64,000 nt of DNA. It comes from Arachnopeziza araneosa. Its lineage: Eukaryota > Ascomycota > Leotiomycetes > Helotiales > Arachnopezizaceae. The notes beneath the pieces are model-generated. The model had not been told where the DNA came from and searched no databases. It saw only the letters and a list, made by a program, of their open reading frames with translations. The stretch's first letter is position 1; every line of letters starts with the position of its first letter. The stretch covers positions 1 through 64,000 of the forward strand of contig QYAI01000111.1 of the NCBI GenBank assembly GCA_003988855.1. The letters are read 5' to 3'. The position numbers were made by a program, and so were the translations under genes. This document shows positions 12,776-22,406 of the stretch, in pieces.

Positions 12776-13796
12776 TTACTTTTTAGCCCGAAATTTATAA
12801 TTAGCCGCTTTCCAACCACCGTCAAAAGCTCTCCCAGGATGCAAGATCGTCAAGCAAATGCATGCAGAAACGACCATCGCACCTTCCAGAATCATAAAGG
12901 CAACCTGATTTTTTGCCAAATTGCTGCTGAACCCACCACTCAACTCCGCCACTCGAAAACACGAACGAATGAAGACGAACAACCATGCGAAGCCAAGTGC
13001 TATTTTTAAGTTAATCACAAATGTCACTTCAAACTAAAACCGCAAAGCCAAATAATTGGGAAGCCATTTACTAACCATAAATAAAGCCTGTCCAGGCTCT
13101 CTTCCCTATCTTCGGCCCTGCACTCATATCCACATCCCGCCTCATTCTCAGCGCAAAATCCGTAGTCAAAATTGCAAAAAGAACCAAGCTAGCAACCTGC
13201 AGAGCTAAGCCTGCTACCATGATATGGACACCCGTCCTCTCTTCTTGCATATCACCCGCGAGATCGGCCAGCGCTCCTCCCGCTGCTTGTAGGATCAAAG
13301 AGAGAATATCGCAGGTGATGAACACAAGTGTGTACGTGCGTGGTCGGAATCGCGAATGATGTTCACCGTACACGACGACGATCCGCGCGAGGCAAAGGTA
13401 GATGGCTGCTGAGAGGAAGGTGGGACCGATTGTGAGACAAATGAGGGAACTATTTGCGAGTGAGTGAGAGCTCAAATAGAAGAGAGGGAAGGGATTTTGG
13501 ATAGAGAATACAAACATTAGAAATGGATTGAAAAGGAAAGGATTGTAATGCATTTGGATCCTGTTGGCATAGCCAATAGTCTCAAGAACAAGTCCACCAA
13601 ACATAGCGAATGTGAAAGTCCATGTCCGGTAGTAGATTCCTTGCAGGATTTGAAGGAGAACCAGGAGAGCGAAAATAGAGACGTAGAGAGCATTGCCAAA
13701 CAGTGTGGGGTCATAGCGGACTTGAGCTTCTGATATGGGACAGGTGCCTAAGGTGCAAATGTAGTAAGGATCTGAAGAATTCGAAGAATTCGACAT
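12776..13796 (-). CDS. RTA1-like membrane protein (lipid-translocating exporter family)
   Basis: Member of the fungal RTA1/RTM1/RSB1 family of seven-helix membrane proteins linked to resistance to aminocholesterols and to sphingoid-base export. Exons 13796-13516, 13449-13076 and 12999-12776 give 292 residues. The first intron (13450-13515, 66 nt) is a multiple of three without a stop, so retention would insert 22 residues; splicing gives the usual transition into the SLICLTIGPTFLSAAIYLCL region. The second intron (13000-13075, GTTAGT to AATAG) joins WTGFIY to ALGFAWLFVFIRSCFRVAEL, the family signature FIRSxFRVAELSGGF. C-terminal EGAMVV and LHPGRAF are also typical. The N-terminus is short and extracellular with two cysteines. 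The stop is 227 nt from the end of the zinc-cluster gene, which is convergent. Confidence 0.92.
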
Positions 13797-14336
13797 TTTG
13801 AAATGGGTCGGTACAAATAATCGGAGTAGAATTGGCTCTGGGAGACGAATGCGTTAAAACGAATGAAATCGAGTTGATGAATAGGGTCGATTGAGATCTA
13901 TATAACAATAATTGAGAGCACGGTTCTTGAATTGATATCTAGAAATCAAGTCGACTCAGGCAGAAGTCTTTATATCAATGATCAAAGGCTGGACCACGAA
14001 TCGACACTACCTAGAAGTTCTCTAGCGTCTCCGGATATGTCCACTTACTTACTCGTGCTTTAGTATACTCTCTCGTGATTTGTCCACACGTATGTGATTC
14101 CCTAAATTGGACGGGGACGAGGCTGAGTTCAAACCCTCATTCAGATATCTGTCAAGGCACTCCAATCCAACATCTCGGCGGGAAATGATTCGCGGCCATT
14201 CCAGCAGCAGAAACTCCCGTCTCATTTTGACGCGTCACCCATTGACTTTGAGTTCGTATGAAGTTTTCTGTAATTTGCTCGAGTCGATTTTCTTATCGGC
14301 CGTGGTTGTGGCGTTCGGTTCAGTTCAGTCCAAGCC
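13797..14336. other. intergenic, RTA1 promoter side
   Basis: This is the 5' flank of the RTA1-like gene up to the first 111-bp repeat copy. I see no supported gene; short open frames here lack conserved composition. Confidence 0.45.
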
Positions 14337-14447
14337 GCTTTTCGTTTCGGGTAGGAAATACGAAAGAACCAATCACATGGTTACATGAGAGCTGTGCCTA
14401 CAACATTTCTTCGATTTGGAATCGCAAATGAACATAACAGATTGGTT
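14337..14447 (+). repeat. 111-bp dispersed repeat, copy A
   Basis: This stretch matches, in inverted orientation, 19061-19171. Both copies are 111 bp and about 90 % identical by eye, mostly transitions. Similarity starts at GCTTTTCGTTTCGGGTAGG and stops after AACAGATTGGTT. Within the copy, AACCAAT (near 14371) and ATTGGTT (14441-14447) form a 7-bp terminal inverted pair around an inner part of about 77 bp. The partner copy has AACTAAT and ATTAGTT instead. It may be a miniature inverted-repeat element or a structured RNA gene. Confidence 0.8.
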
Positions 14448-15272
14448 CATTTCAGTGTTGGTATTCACTAATTCCACTGTGCAACAATCTTCGCTTCAAG
14501 ACTGTGAAAAGAAAGTTAAACTTTCGGAAATCCAAAAATTCTCCTTGACCCCAAAATACAAGAGCAGTATAACAGATTGTACGTTAATCATTAAATACAA
14601 TCTATTCATCCAGAATAGTAAAATCGAACCTATTTTAGCTATTTAAGTGCCACGCTACAGTTTACTTACCGAAATTTGCGCAGGAATCCATTTTCCCACT
14701 TTCAGGATTCCTTCCGGAGCGGATCTTAGATCTCTCTTATCAAGGAGCTCGTGAAGTAGTATTTGGTCTCATTAATCAGAGTACGGTGAGCCGCTTCGAC
14801 TTCCATAGAGTCATGCGACTTTATAACATGAGCATCTACTACATCAGGCACTCAGGTGATAATCTGAAAGGACCTGGGAGAAAGACTTCTGTACTCGTCA
14901 TGTGATTTCCGTCGCTCTTGCATACCTACGAACTGAGATCCCTAGCGACTACCATTTGGCGTTTTCATCAATTCGCAAATTTAACCTCCCGGATCATTCA
15001 TTTGTGAGACTGACTCATCGAGATAATGTACCCTCGTGTATAAATAGAACTGGATGGGCTCAACGTGGGTGCTGAGAATGCTCAAGTCTGAAGAAGCGGC
15101 AACAACAGCAACATTCGACCTACGGTGCATATAACTTGCCGCTCTTCTTACTCTACGGGTCCTGATAGCTTCTATGGCTTGTAATTCTCTTCACCACTAA
15201 CAGCACTGTAAACTTTTCTTGATATTTGTGAAAGGATTTCTCAAATTTCGCAACAATTGACTACTTCTAATC
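14448..15272. other. intergenic, decayed DNA
   Basis: No gene is supported. The open frame from 14416 to 14646 begins inside repeat copy A and has low-complexity, AT-rich content. The segment is the 3' flank of the membrane-protein relic that ends at 15273. Confidence 0.4.
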
Positions 15273-16384
15273 CTACCTATCAGATACGGAAATTGCGTGG
15301 CTTACTATCATAACTTTAGGGTTCTTGGGAATAGAACTCTCGTTGGTAGGGCTCTCGCTGATAACGTCCTCGCCACCAGAGCTCTCGCCCTCTGTCAGAG
15401 ATTCTGGAGATTTCAGAGATTCTCCCCTGTGAACCGGTATTTCTCGAATGCTTGGATGTTTCTCGTCCCACTCCTTCGCAATCGCAAACTTGTCCCCTTT
15501 CTCGGTCACTGGCACATTATCCGCACCACCCTTCCATGTTCCAAGCCCCGCCTCTTCATACGCCATCCTCTGCAACTGTGGCGTGGAATCTAGCTGCCAA
15601 CGAATTTGACGATACTTGCCGCGCTTAAAACGGAGCTGAAAGTGGCCCACAATTGGCGCAATGCACCAACTGACGCAAGTAACCAAACCACCCAGAATTA
15701 AAATCAGAATGATGGCTAGAACACTGAAATTGGTAAAGTCCTGCCGCTGTATCACTTGACTCGAGCAGAATTGCTGCAAGCTAGGGTCGCTGTCGGCTTG
15801 GCCATTGGTATACTGAGCATCATCACCAAGGGGGCCCGGTCGCAATGTCAACGATATATCTTTGCATACTTGCAAGTGAGATGGCAAATCAGTTTTCAGC
15901 TTCGAGAATCCATTGATTGCTGGGTAGTGGCAAAGATATTCCTCCCCCAGAAGCGAGATTGGTCGCTAGGAGAGAAATCCTAGGATTTGTAGCGATGAAA
16001 TTCCATGACGAGCTGTATGCGCCGTTAAGAATGATTTGTGCAACGGTATTTTGCAGAGTTTGATTGCCAAATATAGATTCATTCGTCCTAGGGTTGAATA
16101 TTCTGTTCGACAATTGATCTATAGATTGTAACGGGGTACAAGCTAGGGCGTTATTTAGCGATATGTTAGGATTACAGAATTGATGCTGTTTAGTACACGC
16201 TAGGGTATTTATAGGGTTGTCAGCTTGGTAAATTGTTTGGGTGGCATTATCTTCTTTTGAATATACAGCCTAACGATAAAGCTTGGTGGGCTGGGAGCCA
16301 TAAATCATCGCTCGGTCCTAGGTATCGCGCTTCGTATCCAGCAAATATCAAAGTAACTGAACTGTCGGGAGAATATAGTTCTGG
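15273..16384 (-). pseudogene. relic of a fungal multi-domain membrane protein
   Basis: Minus-strand pieces in three frames line up as one former protein. An upstream piece (about 16384-16270) reads VTLIFAGYEARYLGPSDDLW. A frame change near 16270 leads to NATQTIYQADNPINTLACTK and CNPNISLNNALACTP, continuing through LQNTVAQIILNGAY and SNQWILEAEN to a TGA near 15889 where the reading suggests a tryptophan codon (TGG). A second frame change near 15845 leads to a last part with a transmembrane helix (FSVLAIILILILGGLVTCVSW) and an acidic serine-rich cytosolic tail ending at 15273. The layout (extracellular Cys/Asn-rich part, single helix, charged tail) resembles uncharacterised surface proteins common in Leotiomycetes; that is recall, not a search. 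At least three lesions make a functional product unlikely. The 5' end abuts the aminotransferase relic. Confidence 0.65.
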
Positions 16385-16741
16385 TATAGTACCGTATCAA
16401 ACATAGCGATTCTGATCCTCTTCCCGCTGTTCCTCAAAGTTCGCACCACACTATTGAACGTACCAATGATATCTTCGTCTTCTGGGGGATGAACAGTCGA
16501 GATACACCGGGAAGAAGAGCAATGGCGCGCCGAGATTTCTCTAGTAGGTCGGGATAGGTGTATCGAAAGAAGGTATCAGGTCGAGCCTCAGTGAGATCCT
16601 GCAAGCCACGCTGGAAATCTCTCACGGATTGAGGGAAGGTTCCAAACGAGGCGTGATTCAATGGGTGTAATTCTCGGCGAAACTGAAATGAGTATCTCTC
16701 ATTGCGTGTCCAAAGGGAACCGGAGGCTGAGGGTTGTCCAT
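16385..16741 (-). pseudogene. truncated class-V aminotransferase relic (PLP enzyme)
   Basis: From an ATG at 16741 the frame reads MDNPQPPVPFGHAMRDTHF and ends in THFSFAENYT, then shifts frame to PLNHASFGTFPQSVRDFQRG and ARPDTFFRYTYPDLLEKSRR, then again to EDEDIIGTFNSVVRTLRNSG and KRIRIAMFDTV. This is the N-terminal order of fungal PLP-dependent class-V aminotransferases (isopenicillin-N-epimerase/cysteine-desulfurase-like): LNHGSFG, RYTYP, then the VAMFDTV strand. The part between RRAIALLPGVS and the FNSVV segment, which should hold the PLP phosphate-binding loop, is deleted. The gene stops before the HGIGHxxxD region and the PLP lysine, where membrane-protein sequence begins. It is a clear non-functional remnant; exact breakpoints are approximate. 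Confidence 0.7.
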
Positions 16742-17580
16742 AGTTCACGGGTGGAGCGAGTATCGGATGACGACAGAGCTGGCGCCAGGCGATTTCAAGA
16801 AAACAGTGGTGGAGCAGCTTCGTTCCTACAGAAGTGATGATTTGGCTTTGAGGCGGACAAAATTCGTCTTCGCCGAACAAAAAGACTAAAAGTGCAAAAT
16901 GCTAATACTCGCCCTCAACAAGCGCGGAGCTCTTAGATACTTATTTTTTATGGTCAAAGTTTTGATCGACTTTAGTAGAGTAAAGATTGTGATACTTGAG
17001 CTTCGACTTTACGATTTCCTGACGCTTTGGCGAAGACCAATTTTGACCGCCTCGCTTGGACCAGTTGAGCAGTTCAAACTGGGTAAAGGTCCCCGTTCGG
17101 TGAACACAGGAAGGAGCGGTTAGGGAAAGCATGCATAAAAGAGGGTTTCACGTTAGATTCTTTTCTAAAGAATCAACATCCTTTACCTACCTATTAACAT
17201 CAATCCCTTTTCTCGTTCCCGTTCCCGTTTTGGGAGCCAAACAAAGCCAGTTGTGCAACTCTTGGGTAAAGTCAAGTACTACGCTTTTGTCCCCAGAGAT
17301 AATCCTGTTCTCGAGACTGAAGAATGTTACAATATCTCTCGTCATCTCATGCTCTGCAAGCAGTTGCCTGGAAGAGTGCACACATTGAGTAACGAACTCT
17401 CTGATATTGAAGTTGCCTTAATTCAGGTCCCTAAAACCTCAAATAAAAGTCCTGCTCCCCAGTCCCGACGTCAAAGATGGTCCATATGGCAATACCGCAA
17501 CTCTTGAGGAGGACAGACAAACCTGAACGAGGTGAAATCCTCCGTACTGATCTGCAAAACAGCTCCATATCACCATTGCT
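16742..17580. other. intergenic
   Basis: No supported gene. Open frames on both strands overlap without conserved content, for example around 16900-17130 and 17130-17390. Confidence 0.4.
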
Positions 17581-18428
17581 TCACTCAGCATAATCATCTG
17601 ACGGGATTGGCGCTCCTCCAGTAACCTCCTGCAATAACCTCCGCTCAACACAAACATGTTTCTCTGCCTGCCCCTCTTCCTCAGCATCAAGCATATACTT
17701 GACGCGTAATTCATGCACGACAGCAAGATGGGCCTCACGCAGTGCCTTCCTCTCCTCAGCATGGTGCTCCTCCATGCGTGTGAGGTTTGGCGGTGGCCAT
17801 AGGATCTCGGACGGGAGTTCATTGAAGCGAGCAACGCTTCCACAACAGAAGCATGTCGAGAAGACGCCGATGTTACGAAGCACTGTTGTGGCGCGCTGCC
17901 ATTGACGTCGCCGCCGAGCGACGAGCCAAGGCTTTTCGATGGCTGATTCGTGTTCACGCTGTCGAGCTCGCGTTTCTTCTAACCGGAATGAATACGCTGC
18001 ACATGCGGCGTCCAGCTCGTCGTGAAAGCGTCGCTTCTCCTCTTGGTCCTTCTTCAACTTTATTTGTTTGTTAGTATAACAGGTCATTAAGACTTGATTT
18101 GAGGCCCTACTGGACTGTAAATTCTCTCGAACTCTGTCTGGAGGTTTGTAGCGGCTTCACCATGGTCCTGGGGAGGGGGTGCTATGGCTCTCTTTGATCG
18201 AGTGGGTTGTGACTGGGAGGATCTGGGCCGTGCATCTGGACTCGATACTTGTTGTAGCTCATGGCTTTCTCCGTGTAGAGGATCTTGCTCCCAGACTTCG
18301 GACGATGTTGCTGTATTCCTCTCTGACCGAACAGAGCTCTGCTCCCAGACTTCTTCTTCTGCTGTTGTGCCGTCTCGGCCTAACAAATGCCGACTATCCT
18401 CCCTGTCAGAAGTAGGATGGCTGAACAT
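17581..18428 (-). CDS. hypothetical charged protein, 264 aa
   Basis: I do not recognise a family. Two exons, 18428-18111 and 18057-17581, are joined by a 53-nt intron (18058-18110) with donor GTAGGG, a perfect TACTAAC and acceptor TAAAG; the join is in phase and connects two long open frames, which is the best evidence that the gene is real. The start at 18428 is the first in-frame ATG. The first exon is polar (EVWEQSS and EVWEQDP form a short duplicated motif). The second is strongly charged and probably helical (LKKDQEEKRRFHDELDA, RLEETRARQREHE, RRRRQWQRATT), then a short hydrophobic, Cys-rich stretch (GVFSTCFCCGSVA), then another charged helix. It could be a coiled-coil protein. It sits between the relics and the inverted repeats, so it may belong to a mobile or recently assembled region. 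Confidence 0.5.
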
Positions 18429-18606
18429 GGTTGAGTTCTTCTTTGGCAAAACTGTGAGACTTGATGAAAGACGTAACTGATCGCGCACTTTAGTCCCAGG
18501 TGTTGATCTTTTATTTAAGGCGCATACGTCACGGAGAGTGGGTAAAGTTACGGCTGCCTAAGGTGCATGGGTACCCATCACGTGCTGCTCAGCCCTACGC
18601 TCCCAC

Positions 18607-18622
18607 GTCAGTCAGTCAGTCA
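18607..18622. repeat. GTCA tetranucleotide run
   Basis: Four tandem GTCA units upstream of the interrupted small gene. Short and probably neutral. Confidence 0.6.
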
Positions 18623-18818
18623 GCACGTCAGCAATCGTATCCCGACCAATCAAAAGATTGCCTCCAGTGATACGAGCTCCCCTCCCACCATGTCCGCCAG
18701 ATGTCAAGTACATGCTGACTACTCGAGATCCAACTTGATATCCAAAGACACAGAGGCATCGACAGACCTTCAAATTCAAATTTAAATCTGCCCTGCCGCC
18801 ACTTCCCTAACCTGAAAG

Positions 18819-19110
18819 ATGACGGTCGATGTTCCAATCTTAGCCCGGCCGAGATTCTCCATTGTAGCAGACGACTACTTTGTTCATTCTGATGCCCACG
18901 TAAGTAAGATCATCTCTGCTTGAAGATGACCCTGGCTGATGGTTTATGGGAAAGGCTCTTGTTCAAGAGGTCGTCAAAGGTTTGCTTGCTCAGCCGAATA
19001 AGAAGACTCTCGTGAAAGATGATTCTTTGCAAGTCATTTCTCTCCGAGACTTTGAAGAGAAACTAATCTGTTATGTTCATTTGCGATTCCAAATCGAAGA
19101 AATGTGGTAG
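18819..19110 (+). pseudogene. gene fragment ending at the second 111-bp repeat
   Basis: An ATG at 18819 (AAAG before it) opens a 27-codon exon reading MTVDVPILARPRFSIVADD then YFVHSDAH, a GTAAGT donor at 18900, an acceptor candidate at 18954, and a second exon ALVQEVVKGLLAQPNKKTLV then KDDSLQVISLRDFEEK. Open reading stops being protein-like exactly where repeat copy B starts (19061) and meets TAG at 19108, 17 codons into the repeat. The result is a 78-residue product. I read this as the 5' part of a gene truncated by the repeat. Coding-looking sequence resumes at about 19425-19629 (NIITLENNSYSVTELAGLWD), which may be the displaced 3' part. The family is unknown. Confidence 0.5.
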
Positions 19111-19171
19111 GCACAGTTCTTATGTAGGCATGTAATTAGTTCTTTCGTGTTTTCTACCCGAAACGGAAAGC
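19061..19171 (-). repeat. 111-bp dispersed repeat, copy B (inverted to copy A)
   Basis: Inverted partner of 14337-14447, same length. On the plus strand it begins AACTAATCTGTTATG, and its inner segment ends with CATGTAATTAGTT near 19142, followed by about 29 further conserved bases to 19171. Its terminal 7-mers (AACTAAT / ATTAGTT) are complementary to each other and differ from copy A (AACCAAT / ATTGGTT) by a paired C-to-T and G-to-A change. Confidence 0.8.
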
Positions 19172-19188
19172 ATTTCTAAAGTTAATAG

Positions 19189-19380
19189 AGTCGATAATAC
19201 TTGTAGTACGTTTTTGTGTTTCCAAAGTCGACAATACTCGCTGTACATTTGTTGCTTTTGTAAAGTCGATAAAGTCGATAATACAGGTTGTACCTTTGTT
19301 ATTTTTTCGAAGTCGATAATACTAGTTGTAAATTTTTTGTGTTTTTCAAGTCGATCAAATACATTTTTCAATTTCTAAAA
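19189..19380. repeat. degenerate tandem repeat, period about 37-39 bp
   Basis: AGTCGATAATAC-like motifs recur at about 19189, 19226, 19264/19273, 19310 and 19349, each followed by a GT-rich, T-rich spacer with a short TGTAC or TGTAA element. The array starts about 18 bp after repeat copy B and may be part of the same inserted element. Confidence 0.7.
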
Positions 19381-20182
19381 GTTGCCATCCTTCTTTTGGT
19401 TTGGACACCAATATTGTTGCGGAGTAGAATTGTGAATATCATCACTCTCGAAAACAATAGTTATTCTGTCACTGAGTTGGCTGGGCTGTGGGATGCGCAG
19501 AGGGCTGAGTTGACTGGAAATAGCGAGGAAGAAAACAAGTGCAAGAACCAAACCAGGAAAATGAAATCTGAAATACTTTACAATGTGCTCATATTTTTAA
19601 AACTTCTGAGACCAGCGACTCTCTCCTAAAGCTTATCTTGGCGGTAAGCAATGCAACCTATTTGTGTCTACTAGAATTCAGAAGAGAAATAAAACCGTCG
19701 GACTTGAAAGGCTGCCCGGATAGCTAAATCATCCTATATCTAATACCAACAGACACCAAACGGCCACCAGAACGACGCCATGCTATCGAGAACCTGGAAT
19801 CAGTATGAGCTAGCACCTGAGTTCCGAAACAAAATTGCCAACACCGACTGTCATGCTCAGCAGCCAAATTTTCGTAGCTGGACGCTGCCAAATCGCTCAA
19901 ATTACAACCGAGTAGAGACATTTTCCGTTTGAAACAAGTGAAGAGAAAGTAGCCGCCTCTATAGTATGGAGGGATTGAAGTCAAGATGCCCTCGATATAT
20001 TGTGGAAAACAGTTTCTGACAACCGCCATCACATGTGATATAAGCGCCCAGTTGAAAGAGGTCAGTCGTCTTGAGATACTTGTCATTTAGTGGTCGGTGG
20101 CGTACTAAATTCTTGTTAGCAAAAATGGAATAAAGCTCCAAGAGATACATACAGAGTAGTGGAAGGTATGGGGGTTAGGAAC
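19381..20182. other. intergenic with a coding-looking remnant
   Basis: From about 19425 to 19629 the plus strand reads as a plausible C-terminal segment (VTELAGLWDAQRAELTG, KMKSEILYNVLIFLKLLRP, then a stop). It has no start of its own and may be the 3' part of the gene broken at 19061. The remaining part holds nothing I can support. Confidence 0.35.
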
Positions 20183-21221
20183 TCATCTACACTGAGTAAC
20201 ATCTGTCACGATTGCAAGTGTAGTGCTAACGTCTGGTCCGTAATCGTAAGCGTAATAAGATAACTGGATCACGCCGTTTGGGGCATCATCAGCATGGCCC
20301 AGGCCTGCTAGCAATGGATAAGGAAGATAATAGTTCTGCCTGAAAGCCTGGAAAGACACGGAACAAGCGAGAGCCACGCCTTGGAGAGGACAGACGAAAG
20401 GCACATAAATGGAAGGATTGGTAGCGACTTGTGCTGGCGTGTAAGCAACCATTTGCGCATCTGAACAGTCATCATCTTCAAAACAATCAAACATCTCTGA
20501 CATGACCTGCATTCCTCCCGAGTAAAGAAACCCCGATTTATCTAGAGTGAAGAGCGCTGGTGGAGTTGGATCGGCGATCATAAAGCTGAGATAATAACCT
20601 ATTGATGCTGGGAGAGAGAGACACCTTCCGTTCACAAGAGGTTCTGCGGAAACAGCCTGAATGTAGAATGACTGAACCGCTGGAGTGGCAGTAGCACTAG
20701 ACAGATATAAGCAAGATGAAGAGATGCCAACGGAGGGCGAAGACCCACGTGGAAGTAGCTGTTATACTCGTAGTGACCGTTATAGAAGGGGTTGGGGCTG
20801 TGATGGTAGCTGCGGTGATACCGGCGCAGGAACAGCCACTACTGTATGCAACAGAGTTCACACACCAAGAAGCGTACGCAGGTTGGGCAGCAAAGTCCGT
20901 GATTGCAGCACGACGGTTCAAGGCCGCTGGGAGTGTTGTAGTTACTGCAGCAAGGGCAGTGTTGGTGGCGGTAACAGTCCTTGAGGTGTTAGACGACAGG
21001 TATATATGGGAGGGCTTAACTTACTCTACGGCCGGTGTGATGGTCGTAGTCATAAAACTCGAACAGTCTGCAAGCCGGGATGATAATGAAGGCTTGTATA
21101 CAGACGAAGTCTGTATGATACCTCGGACACAATTATCTTGCTTGCAAGCAGCCCTCTCAAAAAGAGGATTAGCAGCTGCGATGCTAGCCCCAATGATGGG
21201 GAGAATGAAGAAAGAACGCAT
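20183..21221 (-). CDS. secreted cysteine-containing protein, 313 aa
   Basis: Three exons: 21221-21025, 20979-20749 and 20696-20183, with introns of 45 nt (GTAAGT, CTAAC, CAAG) and 52 nt (GTGGGT, TCTAG). The N-terminus MRSFFILPIIGASIAAANP is a signal peptide. It is followed by a cysteine cluster (RAACKQDNCVRGI, ADCSSFMTTTITPA), a Thr/Ala/Ser-rich linker, a second cluster (YASWCVNSVAYSSGCSCAG), a Thr-rich stretch (ITAPTPSITVTTSITATST), and a C-terminal globular part with paired cysteines (FDCFEDDDCSDAQ, FVCPLQGVALACS, DVTQC at the end). This order is common among secreted proteins of plant-associated Leotiomycetes, none with an assigned activity as far as I recall. A TATA-like element lies about 95 bp upstream (near 21315). 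Probable extracellular or wall protein; function unknown. Confidence 0.75.
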
Positions 21222-22406
21222 TATTAAAAGTATAGAGAGGTATGATACGAAGAGATAGTCGATGGCTGCGGGCCTGCGAGAGAAAGATTCTGACGTCTTG
21301 AGGGAGTCTCTACATTTAAATAGCGCCTTGGTGGCGACGCTCGTTTACAAAACAATAGTGTGGGTTTCCAAATGTGCGGTTTGTGGACATCGTGTCTTAA
21401 ACCTTCAGGAGCTCAGCGCTCCAATACTCACCGAAAAGAGAATGTGGAGGACGCCTCTTGAGGGTGGAACCTCGGTAAAATGTGCCTCGCTTCTACTCAG
21501 GTCACTCTTTCAGCCTCCTGGTCTCCCTCCTACTGTAGTACCTACCCATAATTCGACCCCCAGTCGGCTCTGCTGTGCGAAATTTGTCAACTCTACACGA
21601 CTATGATCGAGGGACCAAATCGGCTGCTGGGGAATGAGAAAAAGCTCAGCGCATAAAGAACCAGGGGGTTGGCCAAAGCTTAATTGTATAAAAGTTTTAG
21701 GCTTAGCGCCATGTTCGCTTAGGCTTGGTGGAAATTGGGCGTATACTTAGTATGCGCCTCCAATTTCTTGTCTCCAGGTGAAAAGTACCCCTGCCAAGAG
21801 GTGATTAGGAATTGCCGGTCCGGGCTGGAGCAGATTTCACCATCAGAAAACGTGCTTTTCAAACACGATTTCGATGTGTAGCTTAAACATACAGTAGGAA
21901 AAAGACTAAAATTAATTCAAATTTTCTTTCTAGTAATGGAAGTTGCGAACAATTCGTTTATTTGTTTGTTAAAATAAAAAGAATTCCATTTCCTATTGAT
22001 GTTTAAAACTTGGTGCATTTTGGCGGGGCTTTGTGGTTGGATGGACCGGCGTTTCGGGCATCACCTGGTGACTAATCAAAACAAACCTTAACTAAGTTAA
22101 TTGAGGTGGGTGTTGGTGGTGAGTAAAGGGGGAAGACACGGACAATTCCCTTTCCTGCTCGTTATGCCCAATCGTCTATATTGCCGAATTCGGTTCCATG
22201 CCAACATGGGCAGTGCCATCATGAGCGCCTTCCGAGTTGGACCTTGGAGTGATTTAGCCACATTTCTAAATGTTTTACTAATCTTTCTTAGATAAATAAA
22301 GAAGAAACTCCGCAGAGAAGGAGGAAAGGGAACTGTAGACAAATTGCTCATACGCAATGATATAAACACTCGCTATACAGCATATTTCCCTTAGACATGA
22401 TATTCC
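21222..22406. other. intergenic
   Basis: The first 100 bp hold the promoter of the secreted protein gene. The rest has short overlapping open frames only. I see no RNA gene or repeat. Confidence 0.45.

Noticed and set aside
22097..22369. 90-codon minus-strand frame before the HET remnant
   Set aside because: It overlaps an equally long frame on the other strand, and its content is not protein-like.
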